From Roseateles_B sp041912595 (lineage in GTDB: Bacteria; Pseudomonadota; Gammaproteobacteria; Burkholderiales; Burkholderiaceae_C): a stretch of 64,000 nucleotides of DNA. How positions within the stretch are numbered: position 1 is the stretch's first letter; each line of letters begins with the position of its first letter. Below are positions 37,567 to 46,006 of the stretch, piece by piece. The notes under the pieces were generated by a model. That model made no database searches, had not been told where the DNA came from, and saw nothing but the letters and a program-made list of their open reading frames with translations. Both the position numbers and the translations under genes were made by a program. The stretch lies in contig JAYRMR010000018.1 in the NCBI GenBank assembly GCA_041912595.1, positions 1-64,000 on the forward strand, given 5' to 3'.

Positions 37567-38192
37567 AGCTGCAGAAACTCCGTCAGTTCAGAGAGGTAGT
37601 CGTCGAAATCCGAGAGGCCGTGGTCGCTGCCTTCGAGCAGCTTGATGCGGCTGCCCTCGTAGCGGGCGTGCATCTCGTGCCAGTCCAGCACCTCGTCGCC
37701 CTTGGCGATCACGGCGAGCAGGCGATCCGGGCGCGCGATGGCGCCGGGAGGCAGGGCCTGGTGAAGGGCCCGCAGCTCGTCGACGAACTCGGGCCGGAAG
37801 AAGAAGCGCTCCTGCGGGTCCTGCCAGCAGCTGTGCTCGCCGATGTAGCGGGCGAGGTCGCGGGCCGGGTCCACGGCGGGGTTCAGCAGCACGGCGCGGC
37901 TGCCCGTGTGCTGCTGCACCCAGGTCGCATAGAAGCCGCCCAGCGAGCTGCCCATCACCGCCAGGGACTCGCGCGGCCAGTCGGCGATCAGCGTGCGGAC
38001 CTGCGCGATGGCCTCGGCCGGCGAGGGCGGCAACTGGGGCGCCAGGAAGACGAGGTCCGGGCGCTGTTCGCCCACCCATCGCGCCATGCGCTGGGCCTTG
38101 GCCGAGCGCGGCGACGAGCGGAAGCCGTGCAGGTACAGCAGATGCGTGCTGCGGCGGGAGGGGGCGTGCGGAGTAGCTGGCATGGCGGGCAT
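37563..38192 (-). CDS. YqiA-like alpha/beta-hydrolase (esterase)
   Basis: A 209-aa alpha/beta hydrolase of the YqiA/UPF0227 group. LLYLHGFRSSPRSAKAQRM forms the oxyanion region. The nucleophile is in MGSSLGGFYATW, the acid follows near KGDEVLDW, and the histidine is in GSDHGLSDF. Esterase activity toward acyl-CoA or short esters is known for E. coli YqiA; the substrate here is unknown. An alternative ATG lies three codons in (38183). It heads a long minus-strand gene series. Confidence 0.88.
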   Translation of the reverse strand: MPAMPATPHAPSRRSTHLLYLHGFRSSPRSAKAQRMARWVGEQRPDLVFLAPQLPPSPAEAIAQVRTLIADWPRESLAVMGSSLGGFYATWVQQHTGSRAVLLNPAVDPARDLARYIGEHSCWQDPQERFFFRPEFVDELRALHQALPPGAIARPDRLLAVIAKGDEVLDWHEMHARYEGSRIKLLEGSDHGLSDFDDYLSELTEFLQL

Positions 38193-38417
38193 GGCGGCGC
38201 AGTCTAGCGGCCCCCGGGCCGGCGCGCTGTCGGCTGGGTGTCAGTGCGCCGGGGGTGCTCGATGCGGCGTGCGATGAAGCACGGTTTGGCAGGGGCGAGT
38301 GGGGTGCGCCAGCATTGACGCCCGCGGGCGCCGCAACACAATGGGCGGCTTGTCATCAGCCCGGGGGGCTGCCGGGCCCGACCCGGCAGACCGGATCCTC
38401 ACCAGAAAGCCAATCGA

Positions 38418-41102
38418 ATGACCCAGACTTCCTCGCGCCTGCCGGCTCAGCCGCTGAGCCTCCTGACCGCCGCCGCCGTGGCCGCCCTCGCCCTGGTCAG
38501 CCAGGCTGCCGTCGCGCAGGGCAACGGCGCCACGCCGCCGGCCGCCGCCGCCAGCGGAGCCTCCGCCCCGGCCGCCGCCGCGAAGCCGCCCGCCGATCCG
38601 ACGGCCCCCAAGCCCTTCAACGACATCATCAAGGACGCCAAGAGCCAGGACGGTCTGTTCCCGATCTGGCGCAAGGACGAGAAGGTCTGGCTCGAGATCC
38701 CCAAGGCCCAGCTGAACAAGCCCTTCCTCTTCTCCGTCAACGTCGCCAATGGCGTCGGCGAGCGCGGCCTCTACGCCAGCCAGATGGGCCGTGTGCACCT
38801 GGCCGAATGGCGCCGCGTGGGCAACCAGCTGCAGCTGATGGCCCTGAACACCAAGTTCCGCGCCGAGGGCGGCAACCGCCTGGCCTCCGAGCAGGCCTTC
38901 TCGCCCAGCCTGCTGGCCGCCTCGCCCGTGGCCAGCGCCGAGCACACCGATCGCAAGTCCTTCCTCGTGGACGCCAGCCTGCTGCTGACGGACATCCCCG
39001 GCCTGTCGACGCGCCTGGAGATGGCCTACCGCCTGCCCTTCGGCCCGGACCGCGCCAACAGCTACATCGAGGCCACGCGCGCCGAGGCCGGCCTGAGCAC
39101 GCTGACCGCCCGCATGCACTTCGCGACGCCGCGCATCCCGGCGCCGCCGCTGACGCCCATGCCGGTGCCGATGCCCAGCGCCCCGCAGGCCACGCCGGAT
39201 CCGCGCAGCCTGTTCATGAGCTTCGTCTACAGCTTCAAGGCGCTGCCCGAGCAGGCCATGAAGGCGCGCCTGGCCGACCCGCGCCTGGGCCACTTCGCCG
39301 AGTCCTACACCGACCTCAGCGAGGACTTCAAGCCCAACACCCGCGTCCACGCCATCAAGCGCTGGCGCCTGGAGAAGGCCGACCCGCAGGCGGCGCTGTC
39401 CGAGCCGGTCAAGCCCATCACCTACTGGCTGGACAAGAACATCCCGCCCAAGTACCGCAAGGCGGTCGAGGAGGGCATCCTCGAGTGGAACAAGGCCTTC
39501 GAGAAGATCGGCTACAAGAACGCCGTCGTCGCCAAGCAGCAGCCGGATGACGCCGACTGGGACAACATGGACGCCGGCCATGCCTCGATCCGCTGGTTCG
39601 TGGGCGCCGACGTCGGCTTCGCCATCGGCCCGAGCCATGCCGATCCGCGCACCGGCGAGATCCTGGACGCGGACATCGGCATGAGCGACGTCTTCGCCCG
39701 CGGCTCGCGCCGATTCCTGGTCGAGGACGTGAACCGCCCGCTGGCCCACGCAGCCCATGCCGGCCGCGACACCGGCCATGATGCCGGCGAGGACTGCCGC
39801 TACGCCCAGGAAGCCGCCAGCGAGATGGACTTCGCGATGGACGTGCTCGAGGCCCGCGGCGAGATCGCCCCGGACAGCCCCGAGGCCGAGGCCTTCGTGC
39901 ACGCCGTGATCCGCGACGTGATCATGCATGAGGTGGGCCACACGCTGGGCCTGAAGCACAACTTCAAGGCCTCGACCACCGTCACGCAGGCGCAGCTGCT
40001 GGACAAGGCCTGGACGGATGCGCACGGCATCTCCGGCTCGGTGATGGACTACAACGCCTACAACCTCTCGCTCAAGGGCGAGTCGCACGGCGCGCTGACC
40101 AACACCACGCTGGGCGCCTACGACTACTGGGCCATCGAGTACGCCTACAAGCCGATGGCGGCCGAGGCGGAGGCCCAGGAGCTGGCCAAGATCGCATCGC
40201 GCAGCACCGAGCCCGCGCTGGCCTATGCGGATGACGCCGATGCCGACCTCTTCGGCGGCATCGACCCGCTGGCCAACCGCTTCGACCTCGGCGCCGACCC
40301 GCTGGCCTACTACAAGCGCCGCCTGAAGCTCTCGCAGGAACTGTGGACCCGCGTGCAGGACCGCAAGCCGCAGGTCGGTGACGATCCGCTGCGCCAGCGC
40401 CGCGTGCTGATGGGCGGCTTCGCGCAGCTGGGCCGTGCAGCCGAGCTGGTCGGCAAGTACGTCGGCGGCATGTACATGCAGCGCGAGCTGCCCGGCGCCG
40501 GCGCGCAACCGGCCTTCAAGCCGGTCGAGCCGGCCCGCCAGCGCGAGGCCCTGGACTTCCTGGCCAAGGGCCTGTTCAGCGCCGACAGCTTCCGCTTCAA
40601 GCCGGAGTTCCTGAGCACGCTGACGGTGGACTATAACGAGTGGGATCGCGCCGGTCCGGTGGACATCCCCGGTGCCGTGGCCCGCATCCAGAACATCGCC
40701 CTGGACCGTCTCTACAGCGCCGGCACCGCCCAGCGCCTGATGGACCTGCCGGGCTTCGTGCCGGAGAAGGACCGCAAGGGCCTGATCACGCTGAACGAGG
40801 TCTTCGCGAGCACGCAGAACGCCGTGTGGAGCGAGCTCAAGACCGGTGGCGAGATCGACCGCCTGCGCCGCAATCTGCAGCGTGAACATCTGCGTCGCCT
40901 GCAGGCCGTGCTGACCCGTGGCAGCGGCCCGGGCGTGATGGCCGATGCCTACGCGCTGGTGCGCCTGCATGCCAACCAGCTGCAGTCCGACCTGCGCACG
41001 GCCGTGGCGCGTGGCGGCTCCTCCGTCGAGACCCGCGCTCATCTGGCCGAGTCGCTCGACATGCTGTCCAGCCTGCTGAAGGCCACGATGCAAAGGACTT
41101 GA
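38418..41102 (+). CDS. Secreted zinc-dependent metalloprotease (DUF5117/DUF4953 type)
   Basis: An 894-aa exported protein. The signal peptide ends near QAAVAQG, followed by an Ala/Pro linker. A large N-terminal beta-rich domain (DUF5117/5118-like, from KPFNDIIKDAKSQDGLFP) precedes the catalytic domain. That domain carries HEVGHTLGLKHN at residues 504-515, an extended zinc site of metzincin type, followed downstream by the SVMDYNAYN Met-turn. The rest is helical. The family is widespread but poorly characterised; extracellular or periplasmic proteolysis is inferred. It stands alone, with 225 bp upstream and a strong terminator downstream. A 950-codon open frame on the opposite strand is a codon-bias shadow. 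Confidence 0.9.
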   Translation: MTQTSSRLPAQPLSLLTAAAVAALALVSQAAVAQGNGATPPAAAASGASAPAAAAKPPADPTAPKPFNDIIKDAKSQDGLFPIWRKDEKVWLEIPKAQLNKPFLFSVNVANGVGERGLYASQMGRVHLAEWRRVGNQLQLMALNTKFRAEGGNRLASEQAFSPSLLAASPVASAEHTDRKSFLVDASLLLTDIPGLSTRLEMAYRLPFGPDRANSYIEATRAEAGLSTLTARMHFATPRIPAPPLTPMPVPMPSAPQATPDPRSLFMSFVYSFKALPEQAMKARLADPRLGHFAESYTDLSEDFKPNTRVHAIKRWRLEKADPQAALSEPVKPITYWLDKNIPPKYRKAVEEGILEWNKAFEKIGYKNAVVAKQQPDDADWDNMDAGHASIRWFVGADVGFAIGPSHADPRTGEILDADIGMSDVFARGSRRFLVEDVNRPLAHAAHAGRDTGHDAGEDCRYAQEAASEMDFAMDVLEARGEIAPDSPEAEAFVHAVIRDVIMHEVGHTLGLKHNFKASTTVTQAQLLDKAWTDAHGISGSVMDYNAYNLSLKGESHGALTNTTLGAYDYWAIEYAYKPMAAEAEAQELAKIASRSTEPALAYADDADADLFGGIDPLANRFDLGADPLAYYKRRLKLSQELWTRVQDRKPQVGDDPLRQRRVLMGGFAQLGRAAELVGKYVGGMYMQRELPGAGAQPAFKPVEPARQREALDFLAKGLFSADSFRFKPEFLSTLTVDYNEWDRAGPVDIPGAVARIQNIALDRLYSAGTAQRLMDLPGFVPEKDRKGLITLNEVFASTQNAVWSELKTGGEIDRLRRNLQREHLRRLQAVLTRGSGPGVMADAYALVRLHANQLQSDLRTAVARGGSSVETRAHLAESLDMLSSLLKATMQRT

Positions 41103-41103
41103 G

Positions 41104-41170
41104 AGGCCCCCCTACCGGCTGCGCCGGCCCCCCGGGGGGGCGCGCCTGACGGACCGGCGGAGCCGGATCC
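41104..41170. repeat. REP-like palindromic element after the metalloprotease gene
   Basis: Starts right after the stop with GGCCCCCCTACCGGC, has a CCCCCCGGGGGG core and ends GAGCCGGATCC. On the reverse strand its blocks align with those at 28349-28419 and 45940-46006. Confidence 0.65.
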
Positions 41171-41188
41171 GCAGGCGCCGTGCGGGGC

Positions 41189-41225
41189 GAAGCCCACCGG
41201 GTTGCACCGGTGGGCTTCTTTTTTT
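41189..41225 (+). terminator. Terminator of the metalloprotease gene
   Basis: A perfect 12-bp stem, GAAGCCCACCGG with CCGGTGGGCTTC, around a 6-base loop, followed by seven Ts. Confidence 0.95.
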
Positions 41226-41383
41226 GCGGCGCGCCATGGGCGGTCTCGGCGCATGGGCCAGGGGCTCGGCCGCTCGGCGATGCTGCCTTTGTCCACCGCG
41301 CAGGCAGGCGCATCGCCCGGCTCCTAGAATCGGGCACCTTTTGCGATGACGCCCCCGTGACCGGACGGCGTGCCGAACGATTC

Positions 41384-42985
41384 ATGAGCGCTGCTGATTC
41401 CCAACTCCCCGTGGTCATCGTGGGGGCCGGCCTGGCCGGTCTGACGGTGGCTCTGCATCTGGCGGACCAGGTCCCCGTGATCGTGCTGGCCAAGCGCGAG
41501 CTCGGTGAGGCCGCCACGGCCTGGGCGCAGGGCGGCATCGTCGGCGTGCTCGGCAGCGACGACAGCATCGAGAGCCATGTGCGCGACACCCAGGACGCCG
41601 GCGCCGGCCTCGTCGACGAAGCCACCGCGCGCTTCATCGCGGAGCGCAGCGCGGAGGCCGTCGAGTGGCTGGTGCGCCAGGGCGTGCCCTTCACGCCCGA
41701 GGCCGGCGGCCCGCTGGGTCTGCATCTCACACGTGAGGGCGGCCACGCCGTGCGCCGCATCGCCCACGCGGCCGACGCCACCGGCAAGGCCATCCACGAA
41801 CAGCTGCTGGCCGCCGCGCAGGCGCATCCCAACATCCAGCTGCGCGAGCGCTGGATGGCGCTGGACCTCATCACCTCGCGCCACGTGCAGCGCGACGAGG
41901 AACCCCGCTGCTACGGCCTCTATGCCCTCGACATCGACAGCCGCCGCGTCGAGACCCTGCCCGCGCGCGCCGTCGTGATGGCAACGGGCGGTGCCGGCAA
42001 GGTCTACCGCTACACCACCAACCCCGACACCTCCACCGGCGACGGCATCGCCATGGCCTGGCGCGCGGGCTGCCGGGTCGCGAACATGGAGTTCATCCAG
42101 TTCCACCCCACCTGCCTCTACCACCCGGAGGAGCGCAGCTTCCTCATCACCGAGGCCCTGCGCGGCGAGGGCGGCTACCTGACGCTGCCGGATGGCACGC
42201 GCTTCATGGCCGCGCATGACGAGCGCATGGAGCTGGCGCCGCGCGACATCGTCGCGCGCGCCATCGACTTCGAGATGAAGAAGCATGGCCTCGACCACGT
42301 CTGGCTGGACGCCCGCCACCTGGGCGAGGACTTCCTCAAGAGCCACTTCCCGACCATCCACGCGCGCTGCCTGAAGCTGGGCATCGACATCGCCCGCCAG
42401 CCGATCCCCGTGGTGCCGGCTGTGCACTTCACCTGCGGCGGCGTGGTCTCTGACCTGCACGGCCGCAGCGACCTCCCGGGCCTCTACGCCGTCGGCGAGA
42501 CCGCCTACACGGGCCTGCACGGCGCCAACCGCCTGGCGAGCAACTCGCTGCTGGAGTGCGTGGTGCTCGGCCGCACCTGCGCGGACGACATCCAGGCCCT
42601 CACCGAGCCGCTGCCCGCGCCGCTGCCGGCCTGGGACGAGAGCCAGGTCGAAGACGCCGACGAGCAGGTCGTCATCGCCCACAACTGGGACGAGCTGCGC
42701 CTGCTGATGTGGAACTACGTGGGCATCGTGCGCACGACCAAGCGCCTGGAGCGCGCGCTGCACCGCATCGCGCTGCTGCGCAGCGAGATCGACGACTACT
42801 ACGCCAACTTCCGCGTCACGCGGGACCTGCTGGAGCTGCGCAATCTCGTCGACTGCGCGGAGCTGATCGTGCGCTCGGCCCTGCTGCGCCACGAGAGCCG
42901 CGGGCTGCACTTCAGCCGCGACTACCCGCGCACGCTGCCGGTGAGCTTCCCCACGGTGCTGATCGCCGAACGCAGCCGGCGCTGA
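41384..42985 (+). CDS. nadB: L-aspartate oxidase
   Basis: Oxidises L-aspartate to iminoaspartate, first step of de novo NAD synthesis. The 533-aa flavoprotein begins with the FAD loop VVIVGAGLAGLTVALHLA and has the flavin-binding WAQGGIVGVL. It also carries the succinate-dehydrogenase-like signature TTNPDTSTGDG, FHPTCLYHPEE and GETAYTGLHGANRLASNSL. The helical C-terminal domain is complete. I choose the ATG giving MSAADSQLPVV; a GTG nine codons earlier is possible. The partner nadA is 1.6 kb away on the other strand. Confidence 0.96.
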   Translation: MSAADSQLPVVIVGAGLAGLTVALHLADQVPVIVLAKRELGEAATAWAQGGIVGVLGSDDSIESHVRDTQDAGAGLVDEATARFIAERSAEAVEWLVRQGVPFTPEAGGPLGLHLTREGGHAVRRIAHAADATGKAIHEQLLAAAQAHPNIQLRERWMALDLITSRHVQRDEEPRCYGLYALDIDSRRVETLPARAVVMATGGAGKVYRYTTNPDTSTGDGIAMAWRAGCRVANMEFIQFHPTCLYHPEERSFLITEALRGEGGYLTLPDGTRFMAAHDERMELAPRDIVARAIDFEMKKHGLDHVWLDARHLGEDFLKSHFPTIHARCLKLGIDIARQPIPVVPAVHFTCGGVVSDLHGRSDLPGLYAVGETAYTGLHGANRLASNSLLECVVLGRTCADDIQALTEPLPAPLPAWDESQVEDADEQVVIAHNWDELRLLMWNYVGIVRTTKRLERALHRIALLRSEIDDYYANFRVTRDLLELRNLVDCAELIVRSALLRHESRGLHFSRDYPRTLPVSFPTVLIAERSRR

Positions 42986-43006
42986 GCGCGCGGCGCGGGC
43001 CGGGCC

Positions 43007-43309
43007 TCAGCCGGCCGCCTGCTTGGCGCGCAGCGCGAGGCGGGCCTGCACGAAGTTGAAGGCGTAGGACACGGCCTCCGCGATGGCGGCATCGGTCTCG
43101 AGCCGCTCGGCTTCCGTCAGGTAGAAGCTGAAGTCCACCGCATGGCGGATGTAGCGCGGGGGCAGGCGGTTGAGCGCCACGCAGGCCACGTCGCAGAGCA
43201 GCTCGTCGTCGCGGGCCAGCGCCGGGTAACGGGGGGCGCTCGCGATGACGGCGGCGAACACTTCGCGCTCATGGTGGTTGTACAGCGAGGTGAAGTCGAC
43301 GGAGGACAT
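43007..43309 (-). CDS. ComFB family protein
   Basis: A 100-aa soluble protein matching the late-competence ComFB family, with CDVACVALNRLPPRYIRHAVD as the hallmark. The start is at MSSVDFTSLYNHHEREV; the upstream frame is unsupported. Recent work on cyanobacterial ComFB/CdgR shows cyclic-di-nucleotide (c-di-GMP) binding, so a receptor role is possible here; nothing in the sequence proves it. It converges on nadB (21 bp between stops). A c-di-GMP enzyme gene is encoded 7.5 kb away. Confidence 0.88.
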   Translation of the reverse strand: MSSVDFTSLYNHHEREVFAAVIASAPRYPALARDDELLCDVACVALNRLPPRYIRHAVDFSFYLTEAERLETDAAIAEAVSYAFNFVQARLALRAKQAAG

Positions 43310-43488
43310 GCGGGGACCTTTTGCGCAGGTGGTGATCCCGGACGCAGCGCCGGGGCCGGATGCCTGCTTTATAGCCGCTGGGCCCTCGGCAGGCCAGGGG
43401 CTCGTCCCCTGAAAACCCGCCGAAAATCCCCCGAGCCGGCCCGAGAAAGCCCCACCCCTGCGCCCGGTCAAGCCGGGCGCGCCGCGCG

Positions 43489-44481
43489 TCAGGGCTGCTC
43501 GGGCTTGGGCGCCTGGGGCGCACGGACCGGGCTCACCTCCACCTGGCCCTGGCCGCGCACCGACTTGAAGGCCGCGCGCTCCACCAGGCCCACCAGGCGC
43601 TCCGCCAGGACGCTCGGGCTCACCTGCTTCGACGGGTCGACGGCCGTGGATTCGGGGTCGGCGTACTTGGTGTGCTCGAACATGCGCTGGCGCTTGAGGA
43701 TGTTCAGGGTCTGCGCATCCAGCGTGAGGCGTTCGAAGTAGAAGTAGGGCGCGATGTAGGTGGAACTGTTGCGCTTGGTGCCGTCATTCGGGTTGACGGT
43801 GGCGCGCGTGCCGGCATCGCTGTCCGGGGCTTCCTCGAGGTCGCCTTCCGGGGTGAGCTGCACGCGCTCGTTCTTCAGGGGCTGGATGTAGATGCCGACG
43901 CCCGAGAGCCGGTGGCCCAGCCCATTGAGTTCCAGGCCCGAGAAGTAGGGCACCACGAGCTCGATGCGGGCCCACTTGGCGCGCTCCGGCATGCCCTTCA
44001 GGAAGGCCAGCACCTCGGCCAGCATCAGCTTTTCGCGGTCGCTGCCTGCGGCCTTGTCCAGGCGCTGCGAGAGCTCCTCCGGCGGGTTCCAGGCCATCAG
44101 CACGTGCTCGGCGTCCGGCTCCTCCAGCTCCAGGGCCTCGTCCAGCCCCTTGAGCACCGCCATGTTGAGGCTGCCGCCCGGCACCTGCATCGAGCGGCGC
44201 GAGTAGGGCGCGAGGTTGCTGCCCACGCTCTTGCGATGGCGAACCAGGCCGATGCGGTCGCCCACGGCGGCCACCACCGCCACCACCGGCTTGGCGGCGG
44301 CGTCCGCGGCGGGGGGCTGGGCGGTCGATGTGGCGGGCGATGTTGCCGGTGATGTTGCCGGCGATGTTGCAGATGATGGGCCCGACATCCCACCGGCCGG
44401 GCTCTGCGCCCAGGCGGCGGTCTGGCTGGCGGTGATCAGGATGGCGGCGATGGCCGTCAGGCCGGCGTGGCGGTGTGTCAT
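43489..44481 (-). CDS. Exported protein of unknown function, 330 aa
   Basis: No family recognised. The product has a signal peptide (TAIAAILITASQTAAWAQ), a Ser/Pro/Ala/Thr linker with four SPAT units, then a folded domain of about 270 residues. That domain starts PVVAVVAAVGDRIGLVRHRKSVGSNLAPYSRR and includes AWARIELVVPYFSG-like and TYIAPYFYFERLTLDAQT segments. There are no transmembrane helices after the leader and no cysteines in the mature part, so it is probably a soluble periplasmic protein. It ends with a Pro-rich tail. It lies between ComFB and nadA on the same strand, with 99 and 179 bp gaps. Confidence 0.78.
   Translation of the reverse strand: MTHRHAGLTAIAAILITASQTAAWAQSPAGGMSGPSSATSPATSPATSPATSTAQPPAADAAAKPVVAVVAAVGDRIGLVRHRKSVGSNLAPYSRRSMQVPGGSLNMAVLKGLDEALELEEPDAEHVLMAWNPPEELSQRLDKAAGSDREKLMLAEVLAFLKGMPERAKWARIELVVPYFSGLELNGLGHRLSGVGIYIQPLKNERVQLTPEGDLEEAPDSDAGTRATVNPNDGTKRNSSTYIAPYFYFERLTLDAQTLNILKRQRMFEHTKYADPESTAVDPSKQVSPSVLAERLVGLVERAAFKSVRGQGQVEVSPVRAPQAPKPEQP
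44326..44373 (-). repeat. 12-bp tandem repeat, four units
   Basis: Four imperfect units of CGATGTTGCCGG read on the + strand. On the coding strand they encode the SPAT repeats in the linker of the exported protein. Confidence 0.8.
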
Positions 44482-44580
44482 GAGGAGCTCCCCTTCCCGT
44501 TGTTGGTTTAGGGGCGCAACGATAACCGCAAAAAGCGCTGGTTCCGGAGGTCAGGGCCCCCGGGGACCCGCGGGCCTGCC

Positions 44581-45684
44581 TCAGGCCGCGCCGATGCCGG
44601 GCACCAGGCCCGAGGCCTGCCGTGCCTTGAGCTGCGCGGTGAAGTCCAGCATGCGCGTGATGCAGCCTTGCGCCTTCTGGCGCGTGCCTTCCTCGACGCC
44701 GATCTCGCCGCTGCCCTGCTCCAGGCAGTCGATCACCCCCTGCAGGCCGTTCATGGCCATCCAGGGGCAGTGCGCGCAGCTCTTGCAGGTGGCGCTGTTG
44801 CCGGCGGTGGGCGCCTCGATCAGCGTCTTGCCCGGCGCCAGCTGGCGCATGCGGTGCAGGATGCCGTTGTCCGTCGCCACGATGTAGGTCTGGGCGGATC
44901 CTTCGACCACTGCCTTGATCAGCGCGGAGGTCGAGCCCACCACATGGGCCTTCTCGACCACACTGCGGGGCGACTCGGGGTGCACGAGGACCATGGCATC
45001 GGGGTGCTGCTCGCGCAGCAGGTCCAGCTCCAGGCCCTTGAACTCGTCGTGCACGATGCAGGCGCCGTTCCACATGAGCATGTCGGCCCCGGTCTGCTCC
45101 TGGATGTAGCGGCCGAGGTGGCGGTCCGGCGCCCAGAGGATTTTCTCGCCGCGGGCCTTGAGCTCGCTGACGATCTCGAGCGCGCAGGAGCTGGTGACCA
45201 TCCAGTCGGCGCGGGCCTTCACGGCGGCGCTGGTGTTGGCGTAGACGACGACGGTGCGGTCCGGATGGGCGTCGCAGAAGGCGCTGAATTCATCGGCCGG
45301 GCAGCCCAGGTCGAGCGAGCAGGTGGCGTCGAGGTCCGGCATCAGCACGCGCTTCTCGGGGCTGAGGATCTTGGCGCTCTCGCCCATGAAGCGCACGCCT
45401 GCCACGATGAGCGTCTGCGCGGCGTGGTCGCGCCCGAAGCGCGCCATCTCCAGCGAATCCGCCACGCAGCCGCCGGTCTCCAGCGCCAGGTCCTGCAGGT
45501 CGCCATCGACGTAGTAGTGGGCCACCAGCACCGCGCCGCGGGCCTTCAGCAACTCGGCCGCGCGGGCCTTGAGCGCCGTGCGCTGGGCGGGCGTCAGGGG
45601 GGCCGGCACCTTGGCCCAGGCGTGGGCCGTGCAGCTCGCGCCGGCGGCGTCCTGAAGCGTGTAGTCAAACAGCTGTTGTTCCAT
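44581..45684 (-). CDS. nadA: Quinolinate synthase A
   Basis: 4Fe-4S enzyme condensing iminoaspartate with dihydroxyacetone phosphate to quinolinate. The 367-aa product has AVLVAHYYVDGDLQDLA, the FMGESAKIL segment and cluster-ligand cysteines in ATCSLDLGCPADEF, VTSSCALEI and ATCKSCAHCPWMAMN. Complete by length. It uses the product of NadB, encoded nearby. The 322 bp upstream hold two copies of an 85-bp repeat. Confidence 0.97.
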   Translation of the reverse strand: MEQQLFDYTLQDAAGASCTAHAWAKVPAPLTPAQRTALKARAAELLKARGAVLVAHYYVDGDLQDLALETGGCVADSLEMARFGRDHAAQTLIVAGVRFMGESAKILSPEKRVLMPDLDATCSLDLGCPADEFSAFCDAHPDRTVVVYANTSAAVKARADWMVTSSCALEIVSELKARGEKILWAPDRHLGRYIQEQTGADMLMWNGACIVHDEFKGLELDLLREQHPDAMVLVHPESPRSVVEKAHVVGSTSALIKAVVEGSAQTYIVATDNGILHRMRQLAPGKTLIEAPTAGNSATCKSCAHCPWMAMNGLQGVIDCLEQGSGEIGVEEGTRQKAQGCITRMLDFTAQLKARQASGLVPGIGAA

Positions 45685-45749
45685 GCCGGGATTCTAGGTG
45701 GCACCCCGGCCCCCTGCCGCGGCATGGCCTCTCCGCGGCGGTGCATGGC

Positions 45750-45834
45750 AAGAGTGCTCGGCGCAGCCGGCACTCGCCCCGCACGAACGCCGCTGATCCG
45801 GCTCTGCCGGGCAGCCGGTGTTGCCCCCTTGAGG
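45750..45834. repeat. 85-bp direct repeat, copy 1
   Basis: From AAGAGTGCTCGGCGCAG to CCCCTTGAGG; identical to copy 2, 145 bp to the right, except one base (CTCTGCC versus CTCCGCC). It contains the left part of the REP-like element, truncated at its core. Confidence 0.9.
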
Positions 45835-45894
45835 AATGCACGGTGCAATGGGATCGCGCAGAGAACGCTCTCCGATCGCACCACATGAGAGACA

Positions 45895-45979
45895 AAGAGT
45901 GCTCGGCGCAGCCGGCACTCGCCCCGCACGAACGCCGCTGATCCGGCTCCGCCGGGCAGCCGGTGTTGCCCCCTTGAGG
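45895..45979. repeat. 85-bp direct repeat, copy 2
   Basis: Second copy of the 85-bp sequence. Here it continues into the complete REP-like element instead of stopping at the CCCCCTTGAGG core. Confidence 0.9.
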
Positions 45980-46006
45980 GGGCGCGCGACAGCGCGTAGG
46001 GGGTGG
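45940..46006. repeat. REP-like palindromic element after the AraC gene
   Basis: GATCCGGCTCCGCCGGG, then the CCCCCTTGAGGGGG palindrome, a CGCGCGACAGCGCG hairpin and a TAGGGGGTGG block ending at the AraC gene stop codon. Same block order as at 28349-28419. Confidence 0.7.

Larger units (their letters stand above)
45685..46006. other. Gene-free region upstream of nadA, filled by repeats
   Basis: Two 85-bp direct copies (45750-45834 and 45895-45979) are separated by 60 bp that can fold as a hairpin (GATC...GAGA-acgc-TCTC...GATC). A REP-like palindrome reaches the AraC gene stop. The short open frames here arise from the repeats. Confidence 0.7.

Noticed and set aside
38241..41093. 950-codon open frame opposite the metalloprotease gene
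   Set aside because: Low-complexity Val/Gly/Ala/His-rich translation with no motif; the + strand protein has a signal peptide and HExxH site.
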